Source: Gammaproteobacteria bacterium UBA3067
Lineage (GTDB): Bacteria; Pseudomonadota; Gammaproteobacteria; Pseudomonadales; UBA3067
Reading direction: 5' to 3'
Length of the DNA stretch: 15,896 bases
NCBI GenBank assembly: GCA_002366835.1
Contig: DFBZ01000009.1
Coordinates: 19,429-35,324 of the forward strand
Shown here: positions 6,698 to 14,591 of the stretch, in pieces
Layout: every line of letters begins with the position of its first letter
Position numbering within the stretch: the first letter of the stretch is position 1
Made by a program: the position numbers and the translations under genes
The notes under the pieces: model-generated
Told to the model about the DNA's origin: nothing
Databases searched by the model: none
What the model saw: only the letters and a program-made list of their open reading frames with translations

Positions 6698-9199
6698 ATG
6701 ATGATACCAGGCCAACAATTACTTCAAAATAAAAAACAGGCAATCCAGGATATTCCGAGCGTGCAGAAATTTCGTTACGCTCTGATTATTCTCTCCTGCT
6801 TTATGTTTCTTTCGCCATTTTTAATTATCCCTACCATGCTCGACAGCCCAGACATGTGCGGCAAGTTGTGTATGCGGCGATTTTATCTCTATTTTGCATC
6901 AATGACTTGGGATGATGTGCTGCAACAAATGAGTGTTGCGAGCACCGGCGTAATGTTTATGGGGTTGATCCTTATCACTACCCTGTTTTTTGGGCGCTTG
7001 TGGTGCGGATACCTGTGCCCGATGGGCGGCCTTCCTGAGTTAGTGAGTCGTCTTTTTAACGACCGAATGAAAATTGATTACCGTCCGCTTCCTCAAACGC
7101 AAATTCGATACGGCTATTTTGCGGTGTATGTCATCTTAATGCCAAGCATGGGAATTAGCGCATGTACCTTGTGTAATTTTATTACCATTCCACGTATTTT
7201 TGAGGCTTTTAGTGGCGGCTATAGAGGTTTTGCCTTTCTCGTAAGTAGTGTGGGTTTGGTGAATTTATGCCTGTTATTCTTGTTGGGTTTCTTTGCCAAT
7301 AAAGGGCGCGCTTACTGCCAGTTTATGTGCCCCATTGGTGCTATAGACGGGCTGGTTAATCGTGCCGGCGCACACCTGCCATTTAGTCGTCGAATTCGGG
7401 TGCAGCAGGAGCGTTGCACGGGCTGTAAAAAATGTGCCCAGGTATGCATGACAGGGTCCATTGAAATGAAAGATGGCATAGCCGTTGTGGATCAATTTTC
7501 ATGTATGTCGTGTTACGACTGTGTTGAATCATGTGAGTGGGGAGCCATCGACTGGATAACCAAGCCAGTTAACTATGACCCCGTACGTAAGAAAAAAGGG
7601 GTGGAGTTTTTTCCAACACCAGAGTGGACGGCTGTTCATCCCGACCATGCCCTGCTTGAAAAACCGGTAAAACTATTAGGTAGCATGGCGCGGAGTGCGT
7701 CGTTTTCAAAAGCCACAAACGTAGAAGGCAGTGATTCTCAGGTGTCTGAGAAAATAGAAAAACCCGCCATCGTGCAAATTGAGACGCCAAAAAAGGCAGT
7801 GCGGAAACCGTCAGTCGAAGCGGAAAAAGGTATTTCTGGTCGTAGTATTGCGCAGTTTATATTTATTTTCTTGTTAACAGGCTCAGCATTATTTTTCGGT
7901 GTAACCCAAGCCAATGCAGCCGCTCGCAATGTAGACCCCGACGGCTGTTTGACTTGCCATGCCCTCACAGGGCTTGATTATATTGATGCCGAGAACGTAT
8001 TGCGTAGCGCAAGCATCGATGAAAAGCATTACTACAGCTCTCTTCATGGCAGTGTCCCTTGTCTGGATTGTCATCGCGAGACACGTTCTTATCCCCATAA
8101 AGTAGAAAATACCGAAGTGGATTGCGCGGCATCTTGTCATGTTGAAGAGCCGTCTGAAGGAAAAGCCTACGACCACCAATATGTTGTAGATGAATTTAAT
8201 GATTCTATTCATGGTGCCGGGTGGTCGAAGGGCTTTACCGGCGGAAACCGTCTCGAAGAAATTGAGACAGAAGCGAATCCATCTTGTCGCTGGTGCCACA
8301 GCAATACCCTGTACATTGAAGAACACAAAATGGCGCTTTTTAAAGAGGAGATGAATCATACCGACGAAGCCTGCGGTAACTGCCACCAAGGAGAGGTATG
8401 GCGAGGACAATTTGGCGGGCATATTCTAAGGCGATTGGTGGGCGCGCGCTGGGATAAACAGGATACGGTTGATATGTGTGTCGAATGCCATGATAACGAC
8501 GAGCATCTGGCCGACGTTAAGCAAAAAGATGCATTAAGCGGGGAGGAACACCCCGTGGGAAAGCGCTATCTGGGCGCGGCCCAATCTTACGCCATGACAT
8601 TACACGCGCGATTGCTTGAGGCGAATGTTGAAGAAGGCGCATCGTGCAACGACTGTCATGCGCCGACTGGTTATCACCATGGTATCCACGAGGATGAAAA
8701 GCCGGAGTCACCAACCCATATAGATCAGTTAGGAAAAACCTGTGGCGCAGCAGGTTGTCATGCCTACGCTGGTGCGAAAGGGGGGGTGAGATTTGCTCAA
8801 ACCGATATGCATGATATGAGCTGGTTAATGCCGAACCCCTTTGAAGACTGGGAGATTGAGGACTTTAGGTCTTCCGCCTGGAACTGGGCTGCGCTGGTGC
8901 TTATTCCACTGTCTATATTTTTTCTTATAGCAAGTGTCTATTGGTCACTATTTATTAAGAAAAAACCGAAAACAATTTACTCTCGTTGGGGTGGTGAAAA
9001 GTTTAAAACCATGATGCTCGGAATGAAAAACAAAGCAAAAAAGCAGCCGCCAAAATCTGTCCCTAAAAAAAGTAAACCAAAGCCGCCACCAAAAGCGAAG
9101 CCTGAGCCTGAAATCGCAGAGAAGAAAGCTGACGAAAATAAAGAAACACCCGATATGGATAAACAAAAAGACAGTAAGCCTTCGGGAGAGCAGCCATGA
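6698..9199 (+). CDS. NapH/NosR-like membrane polyferredoxin fused to octahaem cytochrome c; candidate quinol oxidoreductase
   Basis: 833 residues, starting four bases after the previous stop. Residues 1-~210 carry four membrane segments (about 26-47, 80-101, 138-155, 178-202) and the paired CX3CP motifs CGYLCP (C103) and CQFMCP (C207) of the NapH/NosR/RdxA family; CTLC lies at C156/C159, and C54/C58 form another CX3C. Two CX2CX2CX3C [4Fe-4S] sites follow (C240-C250, C269-C279), each lacking the usual following Pro. A linker leads to a fifth membrane segment (~384-403) ending in an AxA-like site, then a cytochrome region with CXXCH at C417, C455, C530, C559, C594 and C650 plus CAASCH at C476 and CGAAGCH at C682. 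A sixth membrane segment (~729-752) precedes a ~80-residue Lys/Pro/Glu-rich tail. By analogy with NapH it should exchange electrons with quinol and, through its own haems, feed the periplasm, doing the job of CymA or CbcL. The fusion is continuous in one frame. Membrane topology is my inference. Confidence 0.85.
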   Translation: MMIPGQQLLQNKKQAIQDIPSVQKFRYALIILSCFMFLSPFLIIPTMLDSPDMCGKLCMRRFYLYFASMTWDDVLQQMSVASTGVMFMGLILITTLFFGRLWCGYLCPMGGLPELVSRLFNDRMKIDYRPLPQTQIRYGYFAVYVILMPSMGISACTLCNFITIPRIFEAFSGGYRGFAFLVSSVGLVNLCLLFLLGFFANKGRAYCQFMCPIGAIDGLVNRAGAHLPFSRRIRVQQERCTGCKKCAQVCMTGSIEMKDGIAVVDQFSCMSCYDCVESCEWGAIDWITKPVNYDPVRKKKGVEFFPTPEWTAVHPDHALLEKPVKLLGSMARSASFSKATNVEGSDSQVSEKIEKPAIVQIETPKKAVRKPSVEAEKGISGRSIAQFIFIFLLTGSALFFGVTQANAAARNVDPDGCLTCHALTGLDYIDAENVLRSASIDEKHYYSSLHGSVPCLDCHRETRSYPHKVENTEVDCAASCHVEEPSEGKAYDHQYVVDEFNDSIHGAGWSKGFTGGNRLEEIETEANPSCRWCHSNTLYIEEHKMALFKEEMNHTDEACGNCHQGEVWRGQFGGHILRRLVGARWDKQDTVDMCVECHDNDEHLADVKQKDALSGEEHPVGKRYLGAAQSYAMTLHARLLEANVEEGASCNDCHAPTGYHHGIHEDEKPESPTHIDQLGKTCGAAGCHAYAGAKGGVRFAQTDMHDMSWLMPNPFEDWEIEDFRSSAWNWAALVLIPLSIFFLIASVYWSLFIKKKPKTIYSRWGGEKFKTMMLGMKNKAKKQPPKSVPKKSKPKPPPKAKPEPEIAEKKADENKETPDMDKQKDSKPSGEQP

Positions 9200-10053
9200 A
9201 TATGATGTTTAGTTCTAGCTATCGATGTATTTTTGCTTTGCTTACACTCGCACTATTTTCTATTTGTATTAGCCCCGTGCAGGCAGAAAGCCCCTTTAAG
9301 AACCCACTGGGAAACCCCTATATTCAAGATGTTATAGAGGCTAGCGTCGAAAGCGAGCAATTAGAGGACGCCCTAAAGCAAATACGCGATATAAAAGAAA
9401 TAGTGCCTAACAAAGAACTTTCCATATCACCGTTTCATTTTAGAAAACAAGAAGATTCCGATCAAAAACAAGAGGGTGGCGTGCTGTGTATGCAATGCCA
9501 CTTAAACCTTCCTCACCAAGAAAATGAAACGTTACGCAGCTTTCTAAATATGCACACGCAATTTGTTGACTGCCTCAGCTGTCACTATAAAGATAATGAT
9601 AAATCGATAAATTACGCATGGTTTGATGAAAAGTTACATTTGATTTCAAGCCAGAAGGGTGGCCTGGAAATATCAAACGATAAAGTTGGTGATGACGCAG
9701 AAGAGAATCAATCATTGATTCCAGAAAGCAAAGCAAAAATTCACCCCGTGTATCGTGAGAATATCGTAACGCTTTCCTTAGAGGATGAATTTTCAAAACA
9801 ACTTAAGCAGCAATGGGAGCTTTCAAACGAGGAAGAAAAAGCACGCCTTAAACTGCGTATTCATACGCCAATTAAAGAGAAAGGTTTAAAATGCACCGAT
9901 TGCCACCAAGATAAACAAAGCCAGCTTGACCTTGAAGCCCTGGGGGCAAACTCAAAACAGGCTTTTGGCATTGAGAATAATGTTATTGCAAAATTTTTGG
10001 AAAAAGCGAATAAAGATGATAAGCGGATTCGTCTACAAGGTTTATTAGAGTGA
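9196..10053 (+). CDS. Trihaem periplasmic cytochrome c
   Basis: 285 residues; ATG overlaps the fusion gene's stop (ATGA). Residues ~1-31 are a Sec signal peptide (CIFALLTLALFSICISPVQA, cleavage before ESPFKNP). Only three CXXCH motifs are present: CMQCH (C98), CLSCH (C126) and CTDCH (C233). The rest is highly charged and predicted largely helical, including the stretch from ~185 to 225 (SKQLKQQWELSNEEEKARLK) before the last haem. The low haem density for its length stands out in this cluster and suggests a docking or structural role, for instance as a partner for the preceding inner-membrane protein. Family not recognised. Confidence 0.8.
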   Translation: MNMMFSSSYRCIFALLTLALFSICISPVQAESPFKNPLGNPYIQDVIEASVESEQLEDALKQIRDIKEIVPNKELSISPFHFRKQEDSDQKQEGGVLCMQCHLNLPHQENETLRSFLNMHTQFVDCLSCHYKDNDKSINYAWFDEKLHLISSQKGGLEISNDKVGDDAEENQSLIPESKAKIHPVYRENIVTLSLEDEFSKQLKQQWELSNEEEKARLKLRIHTPIKEKGLKCTDCHQDKQSQLDLEALGANSKQAFGIENNVIAKFLEKANKDDKRIRLQGLLE

Positions 10054-12623
10054 ATCGTTATCATTTCAGCCTGCTGAATTTTTTACTTTGCTTAAGTGTA
10101 TTATTTTCTTTCCCTCTATCTGCCGATACGAATAAGGCAGACTTCAATACCTATATTGCCGTATCCGCCCTTAAACAGTTGGAAATTACGGCAGATATGA
10201 ACCACCCAAGTGCCATACGGCGTTTTGATTCCAACTATTCGATTTTGGATGGTGCGAATAATCAACTTTTGATATTTGGCAGCAATGGAAAAAAGAAATC
10301 TAGGTTTCCCCAATATACTGCCAACAAGCGCATTGGGGCATTGTTGAATCCGATGGATTTTCAGCCTTACCACAACAAGCTATATATCGCCGACACGGGC
10401 AAGCACCGAATAGTGATACTGAATCAACAAGGGGCTTATCTCGAAGAAATACCACTAGGCTCTCTCGACACCCAGCTCATGAATAAAGACGAGAGCGATC
10501 AACCTCCTGTTAAACCGCCAGAACCAGTAGGCCTGCTACTGAGCGATGGAAAACTCACTTATAGCGACAGAGCAAATCACCGCTTGTGTTCTATTAATCT
10601 GGAGAAAACAAATCAACAGCGTTGCTGGGGAACACGAGGTGAAAGAGAAGGGGAGCTTCAGTTTCCCTTTATGCTTGCCGAAGATAGTGATCGCTATCTC
10701 TACGTGGTGGATGTGCTTAATAGCCGTATACAAATATTTAATTCAAGAGGCATATTTTACGGCGTGTTAGGTGGCTTCGGGTCTCAGCCGGGGGAGTTGG
10801 TCAGACCTAATGGTATCGCGATTGACGAGAAGGGTTTGGTGTATGTGAGTGATTATTACCAAGGCAGGGTATCCCTATATGAAAATCGACAATTTAAAGA
10901 TTATTTGAGGGATGAAGCCGGAGAAATTCTGCAACTGGATTCTCCCGTGGGTCTTTCAATTCAAGGGAAAAACCTCAGTATTGTTGAAGCGGGAGAAAAT
11001 AAAGCATCTCTATTCTTGATCTCTTACACCACTAATTCCGACAGAGCTAAGAAGGGAAGAGAATCTAAAGCCCGCCAACTAACATCAAGTAGTGGCATTA
11101 AACAAAAGGGCAAAAAGAAAAATTGTGCAACCTGCCACTTAAGCTGGGAGCCAGGCCGAAAAGACCTTACACAGGCAGACGCTAAGGACCATTCCGAAGC
11201 GGTTCTGCCGGTAGTCAAACCAAAAATGTGTTTAAGTTGCCACCATGGTGCAGTGGTGGAAACGCGTGACGTGATTACTCAAAAGCATCAGCATCCCGAT
11301 ATTCATCATCCGACTGATCCATCTGCAAAGGACGATAAACAGGCAGATAAAGATAAAATTGATACGGTGTTTCCGCTGATTAAAGATGACAAGCTATATT
11401 GCGGGTCTTGTCATACGCCCCACGAGGACCACCAAAGTTTGTATGAGAATAAAGTGAATCCTTGGATGCGTTCCCCCAACCAGCAAGGCCAAGTCTGTAC
11501 AGGGTGCCATGAGTCGAAAACATTTGATGTGAAGAGCAACAATGCGATTCCCCAAGGAAAAAACCACCCTGTCGGATTTATTTTCAGTAAGCCACCCACT
11601 AAAACTGCCCAACACTTTAGTCAAAATGAAGAGCTTTGGTCAGGGCTGCCTGAAATGCTAGCAAAAGTGGGTGGGGCGGCCCGTCATAATCATAAGCAAC
11701 AAGAAGAGTTGATATGCCAATCGTGCCACCGTGTTCATGGGGCGGAATCAGAACCTTTGTTGCTAATGGATAATAACTCCGGCCAGTTATGCGATACATG
11801 CCACGCGCGCCAAACAGCAAGTTCAATCGAAGAGGCGAAATCAAAAGGTGTTCATCCTGTCAATATTGCCCTAGATGAAGCAGTAGAATTTTCTGGCGAA
11901 AAAATAGATAAAATAGACTGCCTCACATGTCACAGCGTACACGAAGGGAAAAAAGGCACCGCCAACCTGGTTTTAAATGATAAAGATGGGGAGCTATGTG
12001 AAGGCTGCCACGAAGAAAAAAACAGGGTGCTAGGCAGTGATCATGACCTGAGAATAAGCGCAAAAGATAGTCACAATAAATATGGGCATTCTCCAGAGGA
12101 TGCGGGTAGCTGCGGAAGCTGTCATAGCATGCACCAGGGCAATGGCGAAAGGCTGTTTTTATTTTCTGCAAGCACACCTGGGAAAGGAGATTCTAAAGAT
12201 AATAATCAAGAGGCCGTGCTTACCGAACGAGATCGCCTATGTATAGACTGCCACCAGAAAAAGGGCATCGCAGAGAAAAAAGTCGTGTCGTTATTTGACC
12301 ACCCATTTCAAGAAATAGTCATGCGCAGTACTAACAAAAAGTTTCCCTTGGTGAATTCAAAAGGTGAGCTGGCCGAGCAGGGGCAAATCGCCTGTGTCAC
12401 TTGTCATAACCCGCATCAATGGGATCCTCAAACGGAAAAAAATACCGAAATAGAATATAGGCACAAAAAGGAAAATAAAGAAGGCGATGCTTTAGATAGT
12501 TTCCTTAGTACGACGCAGCCGAATGACCTATTCTGTAAAGACTGCCATGGCGCTGAAACACGACTGCGTTATAAATATTACCACCACGAACTCAGCCGCC
12601 AATTTGATTTACCCATCAAATAA
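10050..12623 (+). CDS. NHL beta-propeller fused to dodecahaem cytochrome c
   Basis: 857 residues from GTG 10050, overlapping the previous stop (GTGA). Residues 1-25 are a Sec signal peptide ending FPLSADT. Residues ~50-330 hold six NHL-type blades, recognisable by repeats of a Pro/Gly-start strand, then LYIADTGKHRIVILN, YLYVVDVLNSRIQIF, LVYVSDYYQGRVSLY and three weaker copies. After a Lys-rich linker come twelve CXXCH motifs from C359 to C829: CATCH, CLSCH, CGSCH, CTGCH, CQSCH, CDTCH, CLTCH, CEGCH, CGSCH, CIDCH, CVTCH and CKDCH. The last ten form five doubled-CXXCH units, each with first half CxxCHxxH and a second CxxCH about 25-110 residues on. The propeller may bind a partner protein or surface polymer while the haem arm moves electrons. 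Such NHL-cytochrome fusions are known from metal-reducing bacteria, but I cannot place this one by name. Location (periplasm or exported further) is unknown. Confidence 0.87.
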   Translation: MNRYHFSLLNFLLCLSVLFSFPLSADTNKADFNTYIAVSALKQLEITADMNHPSAIRRFDSNYSILDGANNQLLIFGSNGKKKSRFPQYTANKRIGALLNPMDFQPYHNKLYIADTGKHRIVILNQQGAYLEEIPLGSLDTQLMNKDESDQPPVKPPEPVGLLLSDGKLTYSDRANHRLCSINLEKTNQQRCWGTRGEREGELQFPFMLAEDSDRYLYVVDVLNSRIQIFNSRGIFYGVLGGFGSQPGELVRPNGIAIDEKGLVYVSDYYQGRVSLYENRQFKDYLRDEAGEILQLDSPVGLSIQGKNLSIVEAGENKASLFLISYTTNSDRAKKGRESKARQLTSSSGIKQKGKKKNCATCHLSWEPGRKDLTQADAKDHSEAVLPVVKPKMCLSCHHGAVVETRDVITQKHQHPDIHHPTDPSAKDDKQADKDKIDTVFPLIKDDKLYCGSCHTPHEDHQSLYENKVNPWMRSPNQQGQVCTGCHESKTFDVKSNNAIPQGKNHPVGFIFSKPPTKTAQHFSQNEELWSGLPEMLAKVGGAARHNHKQQEELICQSCHRVHGAESEPLLLMDNNSGQLCDTCHARQTASSIEEAKSKGVHPVNIALDEAVEFSGEKIDKIDCLTCHSVHEGKKGTANLVLNDKDGELCEGCHEEKNRVLGSDHDLRISAKDSHNKYGHSPEDAGSCGSCHSMHQGNGERLFLFSASTPGKGDSKDNNQEAVLTERDRLCIDCHQKKGIAEKKVVSLFDHPFQEIVMRSTNKKFPLVNSKGELAEQGQIACVTCHNPHQWDPQTEKNTEIEYRHKKENKEGDALDSFLSTTQPNDLFCKDCHGAETRLRYKYYHHELSRQFDLPIK

Positions 12624-12628
12624 TTTTT
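12602..12628 (+). terminator. Possible intrinsic terminator at the end of the cytochrome operon
   Basis: ATTTGAT (12602-12608) pairs with ATCAAAT (12615-12621) around a 6-base loop and is followed by AATTTTT. The stem overlaps the last codons of the dodecahaem gene and is A/T-rich, so it is weak, but it is the only hairpin-plus-T-run at this convergent junction. Confidence 0.3.
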
Positions 12629-12642
12629 GGCGGTAACTCCCC

Positions 12643-12657
12643 TTAACAGGCTGTTAA
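12643..12657. repeat. 15-base palindrome at the convergent gene junction
   Basis: TTAACAG-G-CTGTTAA is a perfect 7-base inverted repeat around one base. It includes the lipA stop codon on the minus strand. It could be a protein-binding site or part of a termination structure; no T-tract follows on either strand. Confidence 0.35.
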
Positions 12658-13649
12658 CGAACACTCTCTCCCGCATGCTGCTTATCCGCATGGTAAGAAG
12701 AGCGAACCAGTGGCCCACTGGCAACGCGGGAGAAGCCCATTTTTTTTGCGAGTTCACCCAGTCGTTCAAATTCTTCAGGTGTCACAAAGTCTTTGACTGG
12801 CGCATGGTAGCGGCTGGGTTGCAGGTATTGGCCCAAGGTCAGCATGTCGACATTATGCGTGCGTAAATCCGCCATAACGCTTTCTACTTCTTCGATGGTT
12901 TCTCCCAAACCTAACATCAGGCCTGATTTGGTCGGTACGCCTGGTACGCGTTGCTTGAAGTTTTTCAGCAAATCCAAAGACCATTGGTAGTCAGAACCGG
13001 GGCGGAGGGCTTTGTAGAGGCGGGGGGCAGTTTCCAGGTTGTGGTTGAAGATGTCGGGAGGGCTTTGGCTGAGAATATCCAGCGCGACCTCCATGCGACC
13101 ACGAAAGTCGGGAACCAGTACTTCAATTTCTGTATTCGGGTTTAATTTGCGGGTTTCATTGATGCAGTCGGCGAAGTGTTGGGCACCGCCATCACGCAGG
13201 TCGTCGCGGTCTACGGAGGTGATAACAACATATTTAAGCTGCATTTCTGCAATGGATTCAGCCAAGTGTTGGGCTTCGTTTTCATCCAGCGCAAGAGGGC
13301 GGCCATGGGCAACGTCGCAGAAAGGGCAGCGACGGGTGCAGATCTCTCCCATGATCATAAAGGTGGCGGTGCCGCCACTAAAGCACTCGTGAAGGTTGGG
13401 GCAGGAGGCTTCTTCGCACACGGTGGCCAGTTTTTGTTTGCGCAGCAGGCCTTTTATACGTTCGACGCCGCCGTTATTGGCGGGCAGGCGAATACGTAAC
13501 CAGTCTGGTTTTCTGGGCATTTTTTCAATGGGTTCAATTTTAACCGGAATACGTGCCATTTTTTCCTGGCCGCGTTGTTTGACGCCGGGTTCGACCCTGG
13601 GTTTGCGCTTGGGAGAGGGCGTGGCGGAAGAGGCAGGTTTGTCAGTCAT
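12654..13649 (-). CDS. lipA: Lipoyl synthase LipA
   Basis: Radical SAM enzyme that inserts two sulfur atoms into octanoyl groups on lipoyl-domain proteins (pyruvate and 2-oxoglutarate dehydrogenases, glycine cleavage H). 331 residues. The auxiliary-cluster motif CX4CX5C is C78-C83-C89 (CEEASCPNLHEC), the radical SAM motif CX3CX2C is C104-C108-C111 (CTRRCPFC), and the conserved C-terminal RSSYHAD supplies the Ser ligand. The Pro/Lys-rich N-terminal ~45 residues (PGVKQRGQEKMARIPVKI) match the extension of Pseudomonas-type LipA. It overlaps lipB by 8 bases, so translation is coupled, and is last in the minus-strand operon. Confidence 0.98.
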   Translation of the reverse strand: MTDKPASSATPSPKRKPRVEPGVKQRGQEKMARIPVKIEPIEKMPRKPDWLRIRLPANNGGVERIKGLLRKQKLATVCEEASCPNLHECFSGGTATFMIMGEICTRRCPFCDVAHGRPLALDENEAQHLAESIAEMQLKYVVITSVDRDDLRDGGAQHFADCINETRKLNPNTEIEVLVPDFRGRMEVALDILSQSPPDIFNHNLETAPRLYKALRPGSDYQWSLDLLKNFKQRVPGVPTKSGLMLGLGETIEEVESVMADLRTHNVDMLTLGQYLQPSRYHAPVKDFVTPEEFERLGELAKKMGFSRVASGPLVRSSYHADKQHAGESVR

Positions 13650-14289
13650 AGGGTAGTGGCTCTGTTAGCAGCGTCAGGGAGTCGTAGTTAAGGGTTTTTC
13701 GCAGCTCTTCTATCAGGTTTTTCTCTACGTCTGCGAAGCGGATGTCGGGTACGAAGTGTTTAAGCTGGGTGACGGCCATGCCGGGGTGGCCGCAGGGGTT
13801 GATGGCTTGAAAGGGGCTGAGATCCATGTCGATATTAAGGCTGAGGCCATGAAAGGAGCAGCCGCGACGAATGCGTAAACCCAGTGCGCCAATTTTAGCT
13901 TCGTTTACATATACGCCCGGTGCATCGGGGCGATTTTGCGCCCTTACGCCGTAGTGTTCTAACAGGCGGATAAGCGAATCTTCAATATGGGTGACAAATT
14001 GGCGTGCACCGATGCCCTGGCGTCGTAAATCAATCAGAAGGTAGCATACCAGTTGTCCGGGGCCGTGGTAGGTAACCTGGCCACCGCGATCGACTTTGAT
14101 GACGGGAATGTTGCCGGGATTAAGCAGGTGTTCTTCTTTGCCTGCCTGACCCAGTGTTAGCACTGGCTCGTGTTGCAGGCACCAGATTTCATCGGCGGTG
14201 TTTTCGTCGCGCTCATTGGTAAAACGCTGCATGGCTTCCCAGGTGGGTTGATAGCTTTGGGTGCCGAGTTGTCGAACAAGAAGGTTCAT
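13642..14289 (-). CDS. lipB: Octanoyl-ACP:protein octanoyltransferase LipB
   Basis: Transfers octanoate from acyl carrier protein to lipoyl domains, the step before LipA. 215 residues, the usual length. The family signature DRGGQVTYHGPGQLV begins at residue 67; the catalytic pair is K132 (AKIGALG) and C166 (NPCG). The start ATG at 14289 lies 12 bases after the ybeD stop. The 3' end overlaps lipA. Confidence 0.97.
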   Translation of the reverse strand: MNLLVRQLGTQSYQPTWEAMQRFTNERDENTADEIWCLQHEPVLTLGQAGKEEHLLNPGNIPVIKVDRGGQVTYHGPGQLVCYLLIDLRRQGIGARQFVTHIEDSLIRLLEHYGVRAQNRPDAPGVYVNEAKIGALGLRIRRGCSFHGLSLNIDMDLSPFQAINPCGHPGMAVTQLKHFVPDIRFADVEKNLIEELRKTLNYDSLTLLTEPLPYD

Positions 14290-14301
14290 GGTGTTATCGC
14301 T

Positions 14302-14580
14302 TTAAAGCACAACGGAGATATGCCCAGTTTCTTCCTGGTGTTTGGCGAGATCGGTATAGAGGCCCAGCACCTGCTCTTTGCGCTCCACATACACATCAAT
14401 GGAGATGGATTGGTGTTTGCCAGTGCGGCTCATTCGCACGGAGATAGTGCTGATGTCGAACTCGGGTGCATGGCGCAGCACGATGGTTTCTACCGCTGGC
14501 CTGAGGGGGGCTTCGGCTGGGCCCATAATTTTAAGAGGGAATTGGCAGGGGAACTCCCAAAGTGATTCATCTAGTTTCAT
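14302..14580 (-). CDS. ybeD: YbeD family protein (DUF493)
   Basis: 92-residue cytoplasmic protein matching the small DUF493/YbeD family, with the characteristic N-terminal FPCQFPLKIMG segment and a ferredoxin-like alternation of strands and helices. It sits between the transaminase and lipB, 11 and 12 bases from each, the order common in gammaproteobacteria. The family is often suggested to have a regulatory or ligand-binding role; the precise function is not established. Confidence 0.92.
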   Translation of the reverse strand: MKLDESLWEFPCQFPLKIMGPAEAPLRPAVETIVLRHAPEFDISTISVRMSRTGKHQSISIDVYVERKEQVLGLYTDLAKHQEETGHISVVL

Positions 14581-14591
14581 AGTTGCTTCTG

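Noticed and set aside
7889..8422. 177-residue minus-strand open frame within the fusion gene
   Set aside because: It lies antisense to a clear cytochrome domain with haem motifs; its translation shows no family pattern.
6698..9199. Assignment as NapH of a nitrate reductase or NosR of denitrification
   Set aside because: No napA, napB, napG or nos genes are nearby, NosR's FMN domain is absent, and the chain carries an octahaem domain.
11100..12560. Repeated TGC/TGT-CAT codon pattern as a DNA repeat or CRISPR-like array
   Set aside because: The periodicity comes from CXXCH codons at irregular spacing in one reading frame; there are no conserved DNA repeats with spacers.
12627..12866. Plus-strand open frame after the dodecahaem gene
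   Set aside because: Lies within lipA on the opposite strand and has no recognisable content.
14170..14565. Plus-strand open frame across lipB and ybeD
   Set aside because: Antisense shadow of two well-recognised core genes.
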